A stretch of 64,000 nt of DNA from positions 1 through 64,000 of the forward strand of contig CAVQNH010000016.1 of assembly GCA_963713815.1 (NCBI GenBank), given 5' to 3'. Each line of letters begins with the position of its first letter. Within the stretch, counting starts at the first letter, position 1. This DNA comes from RYN-230 sp963713815 (GTDB lineage Bacteria; Actinomycetota; Actinomycetes; Streptosporangiales; Streptosporangiaceae). Positions 9,361 through 17,958 of this stretch are shown here, in pieces. The position numbers and the translations under genes are program-made. The notes under the pieces were generated by a model, which saw only the letters and a program-made list of their open reading frames with translations, had not been told where the DNA came from and made no database searches.

Positions 9361-10467
9361 TCACGTGAGGCCCGGGACGCACGGGTCCCAGTCCGCGGGC
9401 AGCGCCTCCGGCGGATCGAAGGTGGTCGCGACCCGCTCGAACCTACCCCCGGTGATCGAGCGGGCGACAGCCTCCATGACGTCCAGCACGTGAAGCGCCA
9501 GCTCACCGGAGGCCCGGTGGGCCGTCCCGGCGCGGATGGCCCGCGCCATGTCCAGCACCCCCAGGCCCCGGCCCGCGGTGGCCCCGGACGCCGGGACCGT
9601 CTCCCAGTCGTCGCTCCCGGTCGGGCGGACCCGGACGTCGCCGTCGAACCGGTTGGGATCCGGCAGTGACAAGGTGGCCTCGGTGCCGGTGATCTCCACG
9701 AAGCCGTGCCGCCGCAGCGGCGAGTCGAAGCTGAGCACGAGCGTCGCGGCCGGGCCCCGCGCGTAGCCGATCAGGGCCGCGACGTGGGTTGGCACCTCGA
9801 CCTCGAACGCCGTCCCGGCCCGCGGGCCGCGGCCGATGACCCGGCTCGGCTGGCTGCGCCGGCCGAGCGCGGCGACCTGCTCCGCCGGGCCGAGCAGGGT
9901 GGCCAGCGTGGTCAGGTAGTACGGCCCCATGTCGAACAGCGGGCCCGCGCCGCGCCGGAACAGGAACTCGGGGTCGTGGTGCCAGCGCTGCGGCCCCGGA
10001 TCCTGCATCAGGGCCAGCGCACTCTGCGGCTCGCCGATGACGCCGCCGTCGATCAGCCGCCGGGCGGTCTGCAGTCCCGCGCCGAGCACGGTGTCCGGAG
10101 CACAGCCGACCCGCACGCCGGCCCGGACGGCCGCGGCGAGCAGGGCACGCCCGGCCGTGGTGTCCAGGGCCAGGGGTTTCTCGTTCCAGACATGCTGGCC
10201 GGCCGCCACCGCCTGCCCGGCCACCTCGGCGTGCGCGGCCGGGATGGTCAGGTTGACCACCAGTTCCACGTCCGGGTGCGCGGTGGCCTGGGCGGCACTG
10301 CCCACGCCGGGCACGCCGTACCTGGCCGCCTGCGCCTTGGCCCGCTCGAGGTCCAGATCGGCGCAGAACAGCACGCGCAGGTCCGGGAAGGAGGTGAGGT
10401 TGCGGAGGTACTCGTCGCTGATCGTGCCGCAGCCGATGACGGCCACGCCGACCGGGTCCGTGGTCAC
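9361..10467 (-). CDS. Gfo/Idh/MocA-family oxidoreductase
   Basis: This 368-residue protein has the N-terminal Rossmann fold (VAVIGCGTISDEY) and the family's catalytic-lysine motif WNEKPLA near residue 93, followed by the alpha/beta C-terminal domain (about 125-360). It should oxidise a sugar or inositol hydroxyl using NAD(P)+. GTG start, only four bases after the stop of the preceding isomerase gene, so they are co-transcribed. It differs from the frameshifted paralog at 8156, so two oxidation steps or two substrates are likely. Confidence 0.88.
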   Translation of the reverse strand: MTTDPVGVAVIGCGTISDEYLRNLTSFPDLRVLFCADLDLERAKAQAARYGVPGVGSAAQATAHPDVELVVNLTIPAAHAEVAGQAVAAGQHVWNEKPLALDTTAGRALLAAAVRAGVRVGCAPDTVLGAGLQTARRLIDGGVIGEPQSALALMQDPGPQRWHHDPEFLFRRGAGPLFDMGPYYLTTLATLLGPAEQVAALGRRSQPSRVIGRGPRAGTAFEVEVPTHVAALIGYARGPAATLVLSFDSPLRRHGFVEITGTEATLSLPDPNRFDGDVRVRPTGSDDWETVPASGATAGRGLGVLDMARAIRAGTAHRASGELALHVLDVMEAVARSITGGRFERVATTFDPPEALPADWDPCVPGLT

Positions 10468-10471
10468 GGGC

Positions 10472-11293
10472 TTAGCCGCCTGCGGCGGGACGCACCGGCT
10501 GGGCCAGGCCCTGGCTGGCCAGCCAGGCCAGGCTGTCCCCGACCGCGGTCATCATGTCGGTCGCGCACCGGTCGAGCTCGACCACGCGCCACGCCCCCGG
10601 CGGGGCGGCGGCCAGGATCTCCGCGACCGGCATCCGCCCGGCGCCGACCGCGGTCATCGGGTCGTCCCTGGTCACCGGGCCGTCCTTGACGTGCAGGTAG
10701 CCGACCCGCTCGCCGAGCCGGCCGAGCAGCGCGGGCACGTCCTGGCCGCCGACCGCGGCCCAGTAGGTGTCCAGCTCGAGCAGCACCGACGGGTCAAGCT
10801 CGGCGGCCAGGGCCTCCAGCGCCGGGGTGCCGTCCGGGAGGCCGGCCCCGCCGGGCAGCGGGGCGAGCTCGTGATCGTGGTTGTGGTAGCCGAGGCGCAG
10901 GCCCTCGGCGGCCAGCCGGGCCGCCATGCCGTTCAGCTCCGCCGCCACCGCGCGCACGCCGTCGTGGCTGGCGAAACGCTCCGGCGGCAGGTACGGGACG
11001 ATCACGGTGTCCGCGCCCAGCGTCCGGGCCGCCGCCGCGACCGGGCCGGCCTGCTCGCCGGCCGGGATGGCGTGCACGCTGCACACCGCGAGGCCGGCGG
11101 CCGCCAGGTCGGCGGCCAGCCCGGCGGGATCGCTGAGGATGTCGAAGGGCTCCACCGCCCCGTAGCCGAACGCGGCGACCTGGTCCAGGACGCCTTTCCG
11201 GTCCGCCGCGAGCTGTTCGCGCACGGTGTAGAGCTGCAGGGCCGGCAGGGTGCTGGCCGGGGGGTGGCCGGCCGCGGGAGTACTCGTCGTCAC
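10472..11293 (-). CDS. Sugar phosphate isomerase/epimerase-family TIM barrel
   Basis: First gene of the operon, 273 residues. Metal-binding motifs of the IolE/xylose-isomerase-like family are visible: GYHNHDHE near residue 135, LELDTYW near 172, LHVKDGP near 203 and VELD near 245. The N-terminal QLYTVRE is typical. GTG start. It lies 175 bases from the divergent LacI gene, and the two TTTCGAAA sites in between are likely operators. Its substrate is probably the keto-sugar made by the neighbouring dehydrogenases. Confidence 0.87.
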   Translation of the reverse strand: MTTSTPAAGHPPASTLPALQLYTVREQLAADRKGVLDQVAAFGYGAVEPFDILSDPAGLAADLAAAGLAVCSVHAIPAGEQAGPVAAAARTLGADTVIVPYLPPERFASHDGVRAVAAELNGMAARLAAEGLRLGYHNHDHELAPLPGGAGLPDGTPALEALAAELDPSVLLELDTYWAAVGGQDVPALLGRLGERVGYLHVKDGPVTRDDPMTAVGAGRMPVAEILAAAPPGAWRVVELDRCATDMMTAVGDSLAWLASQGLAQPVRPAAGG

Positions 11294-11349
11294 GTTCCTC
11301 AGGCTCCGGTGCGTCAGGGACGATAGTGAGGGATACGTCCGGCTAGAAC

Positions 11350-11446
11350 TTTCGAAAACTATTCGCTACATCATCCAGGCTAGATTCGGCGCTTTAGGCG
11401 GTCAAGAGCCTTCACCGGTTATCCTGAGGTGACTGAAGTTTCGAAA
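11350..11446. promoter_or_regulatory. Two TTTCGAAA operator sites in a divergent promoter
   Basis: TTTCGAAA occurs at 11350-11357 (context ACTTTCGAAAACT) and again at 11439-11446 (context AGTTTCGAAAATC). CG-centred palindromes like this are typical LacI-family operators. The second copy is 22 bases before the LacI start, the first is about 57 bases before the operon start, so one repressor could control both directions. Confidence 0.65.
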
Positions 11447-11468
11447 ATCACGACGCACAGGAGCCGCC

Positions 11469-12509
11469 GTGGCCCGCGGGACCGGCCGCAGCACGCTGGC
11501 GGGCATCGCCGCCGAGGCGGGCGTGTCGGTGTCCGCCGTGTCCAAGGTGCTCAACGGGCGGACCGACGTGGCCGCCGGGACGCGGGCCCGGATCGCCGCG
11601 CTGCTCCGGCGGGACGGGTACCAGGTCGCCTCCCGGCTCGGCTTCGGCGTCGTGGACCTGCTGATCGCCACCCTGCATACCCCGTGGGCCGAGGAACTGC
11701 TGCGCGGCACGGTGCAGGCCGCGGACGAGGCCGGGGCCAGCGTCGTGGTCAGCACCGTGGACTCACCCGGCGGGTTCACCGCCTGGCTGAACCGGGCCAC
11801 GGCCCGGGGGACCGACGGCGCGCTCACGGTGCTGAACCTGCCGGACAGCAGCGAACTGCAGCGGCTGGCGGCCGCGCGCATCCCGCTGGTCGTGATCGAC
11901 CCGCCCGAGGAGCCGGGCCCCGGCATCCGGTCGGTGGGCACGACCAACTGGCAGGGCTGCCTGACCGCCACCCGGCACCTGATCGAGCTCGGGCACCGCC
12001 GCATCGCCATCATCGGCGGCCCGGAGCACTTGTGGTCCAGCCGGGCCCGGCTGGCGGGCTACCGTGCCGCGCTGGAGGCGGCCGGGCTGGGGGCGGCCGG
12101 GCGGGACGCACCCGGGGAGCTCATCCGCCGGGATCATTTCTGCGCCGAGGGCGGCCGGCGGCAGGCCCGCGAGCTGCTCGCGCTGCCCCAGCCGCCGACG
12201 GCCATCGTGGCCGGCAACGACGCGCAGGCCTTCGGCGTGCTCCAGGCGCTCGGCGAGCGGGGGTTGCGGGCCCCCGGGGACCTCAGCGTGGTGGGGTTCG
12301 ACGACGTCCCGGTCGCCTCGTGGGCCACCCCCGCGCTCACCACCGTCCGCCAGCCCCTCGCGGCCATGGCGGCGACCGCGTTCCGGATGCTGCGGGCCCC
12401 GGGCACCGGCCCTCCGGGCGCCTCCGGGGCCGGGGAGCCGCACCACATCGAGCTGGCCACCACCCTGGTGATCAGGGAGAGCACCGGGCCGCCGGTCAGG
12501 GTTATATAA
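11469..12509 (+). CDS. LacI/GalR family regulator of the divergent sugar operon
   Basis: The 346-residue protein has the LacI helix-turn-helix at its N-terminus (LAGIAAEAGVSVSAVSKVLNG, residues 8-28) and a sugar-binding regulatory domain with GHRRIAIIGG near 178 and TTVRQPLAAM near 295. GTG start preceded by AGGAG at 11459-11463. It most likely represses the four-gene operon on the opposite strand through the TTTCGAAA sites. The effector is unknown. Confidence 0.9.
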   Translation: MARGTGRSTLAGIAAEAGVSVSAVSKVLNGRTDVAAGTRARIAALLRRDGYQVASRLGFGVVDLLIATLHTPWAEELLRGTVQAADEAGASVVVSTVDSPGGFTAWLNRATARGTDGALTVLNLPDSSELQRLAAARIPLVVIDPPEEPGPGIRSVGTTNWQGCLTATRHLIELGHRRIAIIGGPEHLWSSRARLAGYRAALEAAGLGAAGRDAPGELIRRDHFCAEGGRRQARELLALPQPPTAIVAGNDAQAFGVLQALGERGLRAPGDLSVVGFDDVPVASWATPALTTVRQPLAAMAATAFRMLRAPGTGPPGASGAGEPHHIELATTLVIRESTGPPVRVI

Positions 12510-12585
12510 ACGTCATCCCGGACGTTTGACCCGTTTTAATGCGCTAGTCTGCCCCTGAATCCGCGTTGCTATCAGGGAGTTTCCC

Positions 12586-13567
12586 ATGTCACGTCTCTTC
12601 CGGCGGCGGCCCCTGGCCGGGCTGGCCGCACTGGCAGGTCTGGGGCTGCTCGCCGCAGGCTGCAGCGGTGGCGGCGGCTCCGCCGCGCCAGGCGGGCTGG
12701 AGAAGACCAACCTGACGGTGGCGGCGGTCCCGGCCCTCGACTCAGCCGGGCTGTACATCGCGAAGCAGCGCGGCCTGTTCGCTGCCGAGGGACTGAACGT
12801 CTCGATCCTGCCGGCCGTCAGCGGGGCAACGACGATCGCCAGCCAGCTCCAAGGCCAGGTGGACATCTCGGCCGGGAACTACGTCTCCTACATCGAGGCC
12901 AACACCAAGGCGAAGGACCCCGCCCACTTCCGGGTGCTCGCGCCGGCCTCCATCATGCAGGCGGACAACCAGGACATCGTGGTCCCGCAGCACTCGGGCA
13001 TCACCACGGTCAGCGACCTGGCGAACAAGACGATCGGCGTGAACGTCAAGAACAACATCGGCACGCTGCTGATCAGCTCGATCCTCAGCGACAACTCGGT
13101 GACCGTTAATTCCAGGCAATTCGTTCCCATCCAATTCCCGGACATGGGGAAGGCTCTCGCGGACCACAAGGTGGACGCCGCGTGGCTGCCGCAGCCGTTC
13201 ATCACCCAGGACGAGGAACAGTACGGTGTCCAGCCCCTCGCCGACGCTAACCAGGGCTCGACGCAGGACCTGCCGATCGAGGGATACATGGTCACTGAGT
13301 CCTGGCTGAAGAAGTACCCGAACACCGCGGCGGCGTTCCGCAGGGCACTCCTGAAGGCCCAGGCCATCGCGGTCTCCGATCCGGGCGCTGTGCAGCAGGG
13401 CATGGCGAAGTTCGCCAAGACGCCGATGCAGTCGGCGGCGATCGCGGGTGCTCCCGAGTTCCCGACCCACGCAGAGCGCCAGCGTGCTCCAGCGGGTGGC
13501 CAACCTGATGCTGAACTTCGGAATGCTGCAGCAGCACTACGACGTGACGCCGATGGTCGTCAAGTGA
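12586..13567 (+). pseudogene. NMT1/SsuA-like ABC transporter substrate-binding lipoprotein, frameshifted at the C-terminus
   Basis: A lipoprotein signal with lipobox LAAGC (Cys26) is followed by an NMT1-like binding domain (LYIAKQRGLFAAEGLNV, then GVNVKNNIGT). Around 13470 the frame is lost after GAPEFPT; one extra C in GACCCAC explains it, because the natural end (SVLQRVANLMLNFG through TPMVVK) is in the next frame, stopping at 13567. The family takes up sulfonates, nitrates or thiamine precursors. No permease or ATPase is beside it, so it is an orphan component. A strong terminator follows. Confidence 0.8.
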
Positions 13568-13572
13568 CGCGC

Positions 13573-13614
13573 GGTGCCGGTCCCGCACCAGATCTTCGGT
13601 GCGGAACCGGCACC
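13573..13614. terminator. Strong hairpin terminator
   Basis: Seventeen-base arms (13573-13589 and 13598-13614, ends GGTGCC/GGCACC) pair with a single mismatch around an 8-base loop, between the binding-protein gene and the convergent SDR gene. Confidence 0.8.
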
Positions 13615-13637
13615 GATGGGCCGGGCGGGCTAGGTGC

Positions 13638-14582
13638 TCAGCTGGCCAGCGTGTCCACCGAGACCTGCCAGAGCAGCGCGGCGTCGCCGGGGTCCAGGGC
13701 GTAGGCCGCGACGCCCCGCCGGCTCCCCGGCTCATCGAGGCCGGCCTCGTTGCAGTCCTCGAAGTAGCGGCCGCCGATGCCGTCGAGCAGCGGCGAGGTG
13801 GCCACGAGCACGGACGTCGCGGCACCCTGCTCCGGGGTCTTCCAGCTGGGGGCGGCCGGCCCGCTCTCGCGGCGCAGCCGGTCCAGGTCCTCGTCGGTGA
13901 CGTAACGCTGCAGGCCGGTCCGGATCCCGCCCGGCATCAGCGCGTTGACCGTGATGCCGTCCCCGGCCCAGCGCCTGGTGGCCTCGACCGCGAACAGGAC
14001 GTTAGCGGTCTTGGACTGCCCGTACGCGGCCCACGGCTCATACGGCCGCTCGAGGAAGTGGATGTCCTCGAACACGACCGGCGAGCGCAGGTGGGCGCTG
14101 GAACTGACGGATACCACCCGGGCGCTGCCCGCGGCGGCGAGGGCGCCGTGCAGCCGGGTGGCGAGGGCGAAATGGCCCAGGTGGTTGGTGGCGAACTGCA
14201 TCTCCCAGCCTTCGGGAGTGCGCATCAGGGGAGAGGCCATGATCCCCGCGTTGTTGATGAGCATGTCCAGCGGGCCATCCCAGGCCGCCGCGAACGCGGC
14301 CACGGAGGCCTGGTCGGCCAGGTCCAGCCGGGCCACGAGGACCTGCTTGCTGCCGGTGGTCCCGGTAATGTCCTCGGCGGTGCGCTCGCCGGCCTCGACG
14401 TTGCGGACCGCCAGGGTCACTTCGGCGCCTGCCCCGGCCAGCGCCCGGGCGGTCTCGATGCCGATCCCCGACGCGCCGCCGGTCACGATGGCCCGGCGGC
14501 CGGTGAGATCGATGCCGTCCACGACCTCGGCGGCCGTGGATTCGGCCGTGAACGGTGTGGTGATAGGCGTGCTTCCAGTCAT
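13638..14582 (-). CDS. Short-chain dehydrogenase/reductase
   Basis: A 314-residue classical SDR with the cofactor motif TGGASGIG (residues 35-42), NNAG, a serine in VSSSAH and the catalytic pair in YGQSK near 187. The sequence resembles actinobacterial retinol-dehydrogenase/protochlorophyllide-reductase-like SDRs, with a long C-terminal segment. I start at ATG 14582 (MTGSTPITTP); the frame is open further upstream but without family sequence. It is divergent from a TetR gene, and a perfect palindrome lies between them, so TetR control is very likely. Substrate unknown. Confidence 0.87.
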   Translation of the reverse strand: MTGSTPITTPFTAESTAAEVVDGIDLTGRRAIVTGGASGIGIETARALAGAGAEVTLAVRNVEAGERTAEDITGTTGSKQVLVARLDLADQASVAAFAAAWDGPLDMLINNAGIMASPLMRTPEGWEMQFATNHLGHFALATRLHGALAAAGSARVVSVSSSAHLRSPVVFEDIHFLERPYEPWAAYGQSKTANVLFAVEATRRWAGDGITVNALMPGGIRTGLQRYVTDEDLDRLRRESGPAAPSWKTPEQGAATSVLVATSPLLDGIGGRYFEDCNEAGLDEPGSRRGVAAYALDPGDAALLWQVSVDTLAS

Positions 14583-14745
14583 GATGCCCCAGTCTTGCTC
14601 GGCGGTGCAGTGCGGTACGTTCTGGTGGCCCCGGTCCCCGCAGACCAGGCAGATCCGGCCAGGATTCCCCGGATCCGGCCAGGATCCTTCTGGGAGACCT
14701 GCCGGTATCATGGAAAACGGAGGAGCCTCCAGTACGCATCCAGAT

Positions 14746-14767
14746 TAAACGGAGCTTCCTCCGTTTA
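14746..14767. promoter_or_regulatory. TetR-type operator between SDR and TetR genes
   Basis: A 22-bp palindrome with perfect 9-base arms TAAACGGAG and CTCCGTTTA around CTTC. A related half-site (AAACGGAGGAGCCTCC) is at about 14715-14730. Size and symmetry fit TetR dimers. Confidence 0.7.
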
Positions 14768-14802
14768 GCAAATCCGGAGTCATCCCGGGAGAGGAGGGGC
14801 GG

Positions 14803-15402
14803 GTGAAGGGGACCATGGACCGGCCGATGCGGGCCGACGCCCAGCGCAACCGGGCCCGGCTGCTGGAGGCGGCGGTCCGCGCGTTCTCCCAGGAGGGCCC
14901 CGAGGTGACGCTGGACGCCATCGCCAAGGACGCCGGGGTCGGCATCGGGACGCTGTACCGCCACTTCCCCACCCGCGAGGCCCTGGTGGAAGCGGCCTAC
15001 CGCAACGAGCTGGACCGGCTCGGCGGCGCGGTCCCCGAACTCCTCCGCGACCTGCCGCCGGACCAGGCCACCCGCCGCTGGATGGACCGGTTCGTGGACT
15101 ACATGACGACCAAGCGGGGCATGGCCGACGCGCTGCGCGCGGTCATAGCGTCGGGGCGTAACCCGTACGAGCACAGCCGCGGCCAGCTCATCGCGGCCAT
15201 TACCACGCTGCTGCAGGCCGCGGGGGAAGCCGGGGCGCTGCGCCGCGACATCGACCCCGCCGACGTGCTGGCCAGCCTGGGCGGCGTGTCCCTGACCGCA
15301 GGAGAGCCAGCGCAGCGCGAGCAGGCCGGCCGCCTGCTCGACCTGCTCATGGACGGCCTCCGGTACCAGGCCGCGCCAGCGAGCGGATCGCGCTCGCGAT
15401 GA
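14803..15402 (+). CDS. TetR/AcrR family transcriptional regulator
   Basis: The 199-residue protein has a TetR helix-turn-helix near residues 28-50 (LDAIAKDAGVGIGTLYRHFPTREAL) and a ligand-binding helical domain after it. The GTG at 14803 has GAGGAGGGG upstream; the ATG at 14815 is an alternative. It is divergent from the SDR gene and probably represses it through the palindrome at 14746. The inducer is unknown, perhaps the SDR substrate. Confidence 0.9.
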   Translation: MKGTMDRPMRADAQRNRARLLEAAVRAFSQEGPEVTLDAIAKDAGVGIGTLYRHFPTREALVEAAYRNELDRLGGAVPELLRDLPPDQATRRWMDRFVDYMTTKRGMADALRAVIASGRNPYEHSRGQLIAAITTLLQAAGEAGALRRDIDPADVLASLGGVSLTAGEPAQREQAGRLLDLLMDGLRYQAAPASGSRSR

Positions 15403-15454
15403 CCGGGCGCTAATCCAGTGGCGGTGCCAGGCGGGGGCGCGGGACAGTGGGGCC

Positions 15455-15613
15455 ATGCTCGACCCGTCAATCGCTGAGCACTATCAGTCCGGCTACGAAC
15501 GGGCCGATTCCCGGCGGCACGAGCAGATCCTGTTCGCGGCCCGGGCGATCGAAACCGACCCTTCCGTCATTGGCTTCAGCCACCATTTCATCGCAGCAGC
15601 CAGCCGGCCTTAG
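15455..15613 (+). pseudogene. Internally deleted SAM-dependent methyltransferase remnant
   Basis: A 52-codon frame begins MLDPSIAEHYQSGYER, like the first residues of a family of actinobacterial SAM methyltransferases, and then jumps directly to ETDPSVIGFSHHFIAAASRP, which resembles the C-terminus of the same family (usually DPS-IG-S-HL-A--R-P). The SAM-binding core between them, about 200 residues, is missing in frame. It is therefore likely a deletion remnant; recognition is by pattern only. Confidence 0.45.
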
Positions 15614-15783
15614 CTGATCAATGGGCTTTAGCTGACCGAGCGGCGCGGCAGGTCCCGCCCGGCGCCGCCCCCGTGGAGGCGCCGCATGCGGACCGGCGGC
15701 GCGCTCCCCGGTGCGCGCGCCGCGTGCGGCAGGACTTCGTGGTCAGCGGTCCTGCCGCACCCAGCCCCGGTCGGCCATCGGGG

Positions 15784-16377
15784 TCAGCGGCTGAACCCGG
15801 GGATGCCGGTACCGCCCTCGGTGGTCCCTACGTGCAGGTAGACCGGCCCGCTCTTGCCGCACGCCTGGAACGTGAAGGGAATCTCCAGCGACCTGGTCGC
15901 ACCGGGCGGGTAGACCCGCAACGCCACTGCGGTGGTCTTGCCGCACGACGACGGCGGGAAGACGGTCACGTCGGTGATCTGGAGCTCGGCATGGGCGGTG
16001 GCACCCCGGCCCAGCGTCACCAGGCGATTGGGTACGGCGTGACCGCGGTTCGCCGCCCGGCCGAGCTGGTGGCCGCCGGGAGCCAGGGCGGACACGCCCG
16101 GGAAGCCATACAGCGAGCAGGTGTGGTTCGAGATGTTGGACAGCTCCAGCTGGTAGCCGACACCGCCGGCGTAGCCGTCGCCCGGGATGCCGAGCCAGGC
16201 AGTGAGGGCGGCGGTACCGCACCTCGGGGGAATGGCCGCCGCGGCGGCCCGCGCCGCCGCGGCCGGCTTGGCCGGGCTTCCCGATGCGGCCAGGGCGGTG
16301 GTCGGGATGGCGACCGCCGCAGCGGTCAGGGCCAGCGCGGCCAGGCCGCGCCGCGCCGCACGAGTAGTTGGCTTCAT
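15784..16377 (-). CDS. Secreted DUF4232-domain protein
   Basis: This 197-residue protein has an N-terminal signal peptide (arginines, hydrophobic stretch, cleavage near ALA-AS) and a linker rich in alanine and proline. A DUF4232 domain follows (about 50-195): CGTAALTAWLG at its start, LSNISNHTCSLYGFPG in the middle, and two pairs of cysteines that could form disulfides. Such proteins are common exported proteins of unknown role in Streptomyces relatives. It stands alone. Confidence 0.8.
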   Translation of the reverse strand: MKPTTRAARRGLAALALTAAAVAIPTTALAASGSPAKPAAAARAAAAAIPPRCGTAALTAWLGIPGDGYAGGVGYQLELSNISNHTCSLYGFPGVSALAPGGHQLGRAANRGHAVPNRLVTLGRGATAHAELQITDVTVFPPSSCGKTTAVALRVYPPGATRSLEIPFTFQACGKSGPVYLHVGTTEGGTGIPGFSR

Positions 16378-16821
16378 GTCTGCTCTCCTCGGGTCGGTTG
16401 GTCCGCGATTTCCCGTGGCCCCCTGGCCCCGGGAATGACCAAACTCGTCAGTTAAGACGGCACAACAGCAGGAATGGTTGGAATCGGCCGGAGACAGCCC
16501 GCCATTCCTGCCCTCACCTCGGCAGACACGTGCTGATGATGCTGGTCCGGCCCGGCCGGATCCCGCGGTGTCCCAAAAAGTCTGGCGTCACCGGTGTTTA
16601 GCCGGAGGCGCCGAGGTTAGCTGCCACCCGTCCGGAATCCGGGGACCGTGAACGTCCCGTGCAATGGCCTTCCCCTGGGCCATTGCACGGGGCCGGGGCA
16701 CGGGGCCGGGCGCGTCCACCCGCCCCGCCCGGAACGTCTCCGCCAGGTCAGCAGCACCCCGCCCGGCGCCCGCCCGTAAGATCGTCCGCCGCGCCCGGTG
16801 CGGCTGCGATACTTGTCGGCT
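16378..16821. other. 444-base region without a gene; one orphan hairpin
   Basis: The only structure I see between the divergent DUF4232 and amidase genes is a perfect 14-bp inverted repeat, 16656-16669 (CCCGTGCAATGGCC) against 16678-16691, with an 8-base loop. No gene ends here, so it is not an ordinary terminator. It could be a regulatory RNA element or a leftover of a lost gene. Confidence 0.5.
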
Positions 16822-17958
16822 ATGTCCACGTGGATCTTGAGGGAAACCGTGTCCGGGCCTGGCCTGCGGGTCGCCATCAAAGACCTGATCGACGTGGCCG
16901 GGCTTCCCACCACGGCGGGCAGCCGGGCCATCGCCGAGCAGGCTGGGCCGGCGGCTGCTGACGCTCCGTGCCTGGCCGGGTTGCGGGCCGCGATGGCCCG
17001 CGGCGAGGCCTGCCTGGCCGGCAAGACCAACCTGCACGAGCTGGCCTATGGGATCAGCGGAATCAACGCGGCCTTCGGGACGCCGGTCAACCCGCTCGAT
17101 CCGCTGCGGGTGCCGGGCGGATCCTCGAGCGGCTCGGCCGTGGCCGTCGCCAGCGGCGAGGCCGACATCTCATACGGATCAGACACCGGCGGGTCGATCC
17201 GCATCCCCGCCGCGTGCTGCGGCATCGCTGGCCTCAAGACCACCTGGGGACGCATACCGCTCACCGGGGTATGGCCGCTCGCGCCGAGCATGGACACGCT
17301 GGGGCCGATGGCACGCGACGTGGCCGGACTCATCGCCGGGATGCAGCTGCTGGAGCCGGGCTTCTCGGTCGCGGCCCCGGCGCCCCGGGTCGTCGGCCGG
17401 GTGGTGATCGGCGCCGACCCCGCGATCGACCAGGCGGTCGACGCCGCCCTGGCCGCGACCGGCTGGGAGGTGATCCCGGTCGTCCTGGACGGGCTGGACG
17501 AGGCGACCACCGCCGCGATGACCGTGCTCGACGCGGAGGCATGGGCGTCCGACGGCGCGCACGCGGAGACGGCCCCGGACAAGATCGGCCGGGACGTGCT
17601 GGCCCGGCTGCGGGCGGGCAGCACCATCACCCCGGCCCAGCTCAGCTCGGCCCGGGAGCAGGCGGCACGATGGCGCGCGACCCTGTCGTCGCTCTGGGAC
17701 CAGGTCGACCTGCTCGCGCTGCCGACGCTGCTGGGCTTCCCGCCGCCGCTGGACCAGTCCCGGGAGATGGTCCGTATCCGCGGCCTGACGTCCCCCATCA
17801 ACCTCGCGGGCGTGCCCGCGCTGGCGCTGCCGGTGCCGGCCGGGGGCCCGCTGCCCGCCAGCATCCAGCTGGTCGGGCAGCCCGGCGGCGAGGAAAGCCT
17901 GCTCGCCGCGGGCGCGTTCCTCGAGCAGGCCGTGCTGGCCTCGCCGGGGCCGGCTTAG
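16822..17958 (+). CDS. Amidase-signature family hydrolase, compact
   Basis: A 378-residue amidase with the full Ser-cisSer-Lys triad: Lys in VAIKDLID near residue 19, Ser in GGSSSGS and Ser in SDTGGSIRIP. Similarity is closest to AtzF/allophanate-hydrolase-like amidases. The usual 50-70 residue N-terminal helical part before the catalytic lysine is absent, so the protein is short for the family, but the C-terminal end (LPASIQLVGQPGGE) is intact. The ATG at 16822 is chosen over an upstream in-frame GTG. The stop overlaps that of the convergent MpaB gene by four bases. Substrate unknown. Confidence 0.8.
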   Translation: MSTWILRETVSGPGLRVAIKDLIDVAGLPTTAGSRAIAEQAGPAAADAPCLAGLRAAMARGEACLAGKTNLHELAYGISGINAAFGTPVNPLDPLRVPGGSSSGSAVAVASGEADISYGSDTGGSIRIPAACCGIAGLKTTWGRIPLTGVWPLAPSMDTLGPMARDVAGLIAGMQLLEPGFSVAAPAPRVVGRVVIGADPAIDQAVDAALAATGWEVIPVVLDGLDEATTAAMTVLDAEAWASDGAHAETAPDKIGRDVLARLRAGSTITPAQLSSAREQAARWRATLSSLWDQVDLLALPTLLGFPPPLDQSREMVRIRGLTSPINLAGVPALALPVPAGGPLPASIQLVGQPGGEESLLAAGAFLEQAVLASPGPA

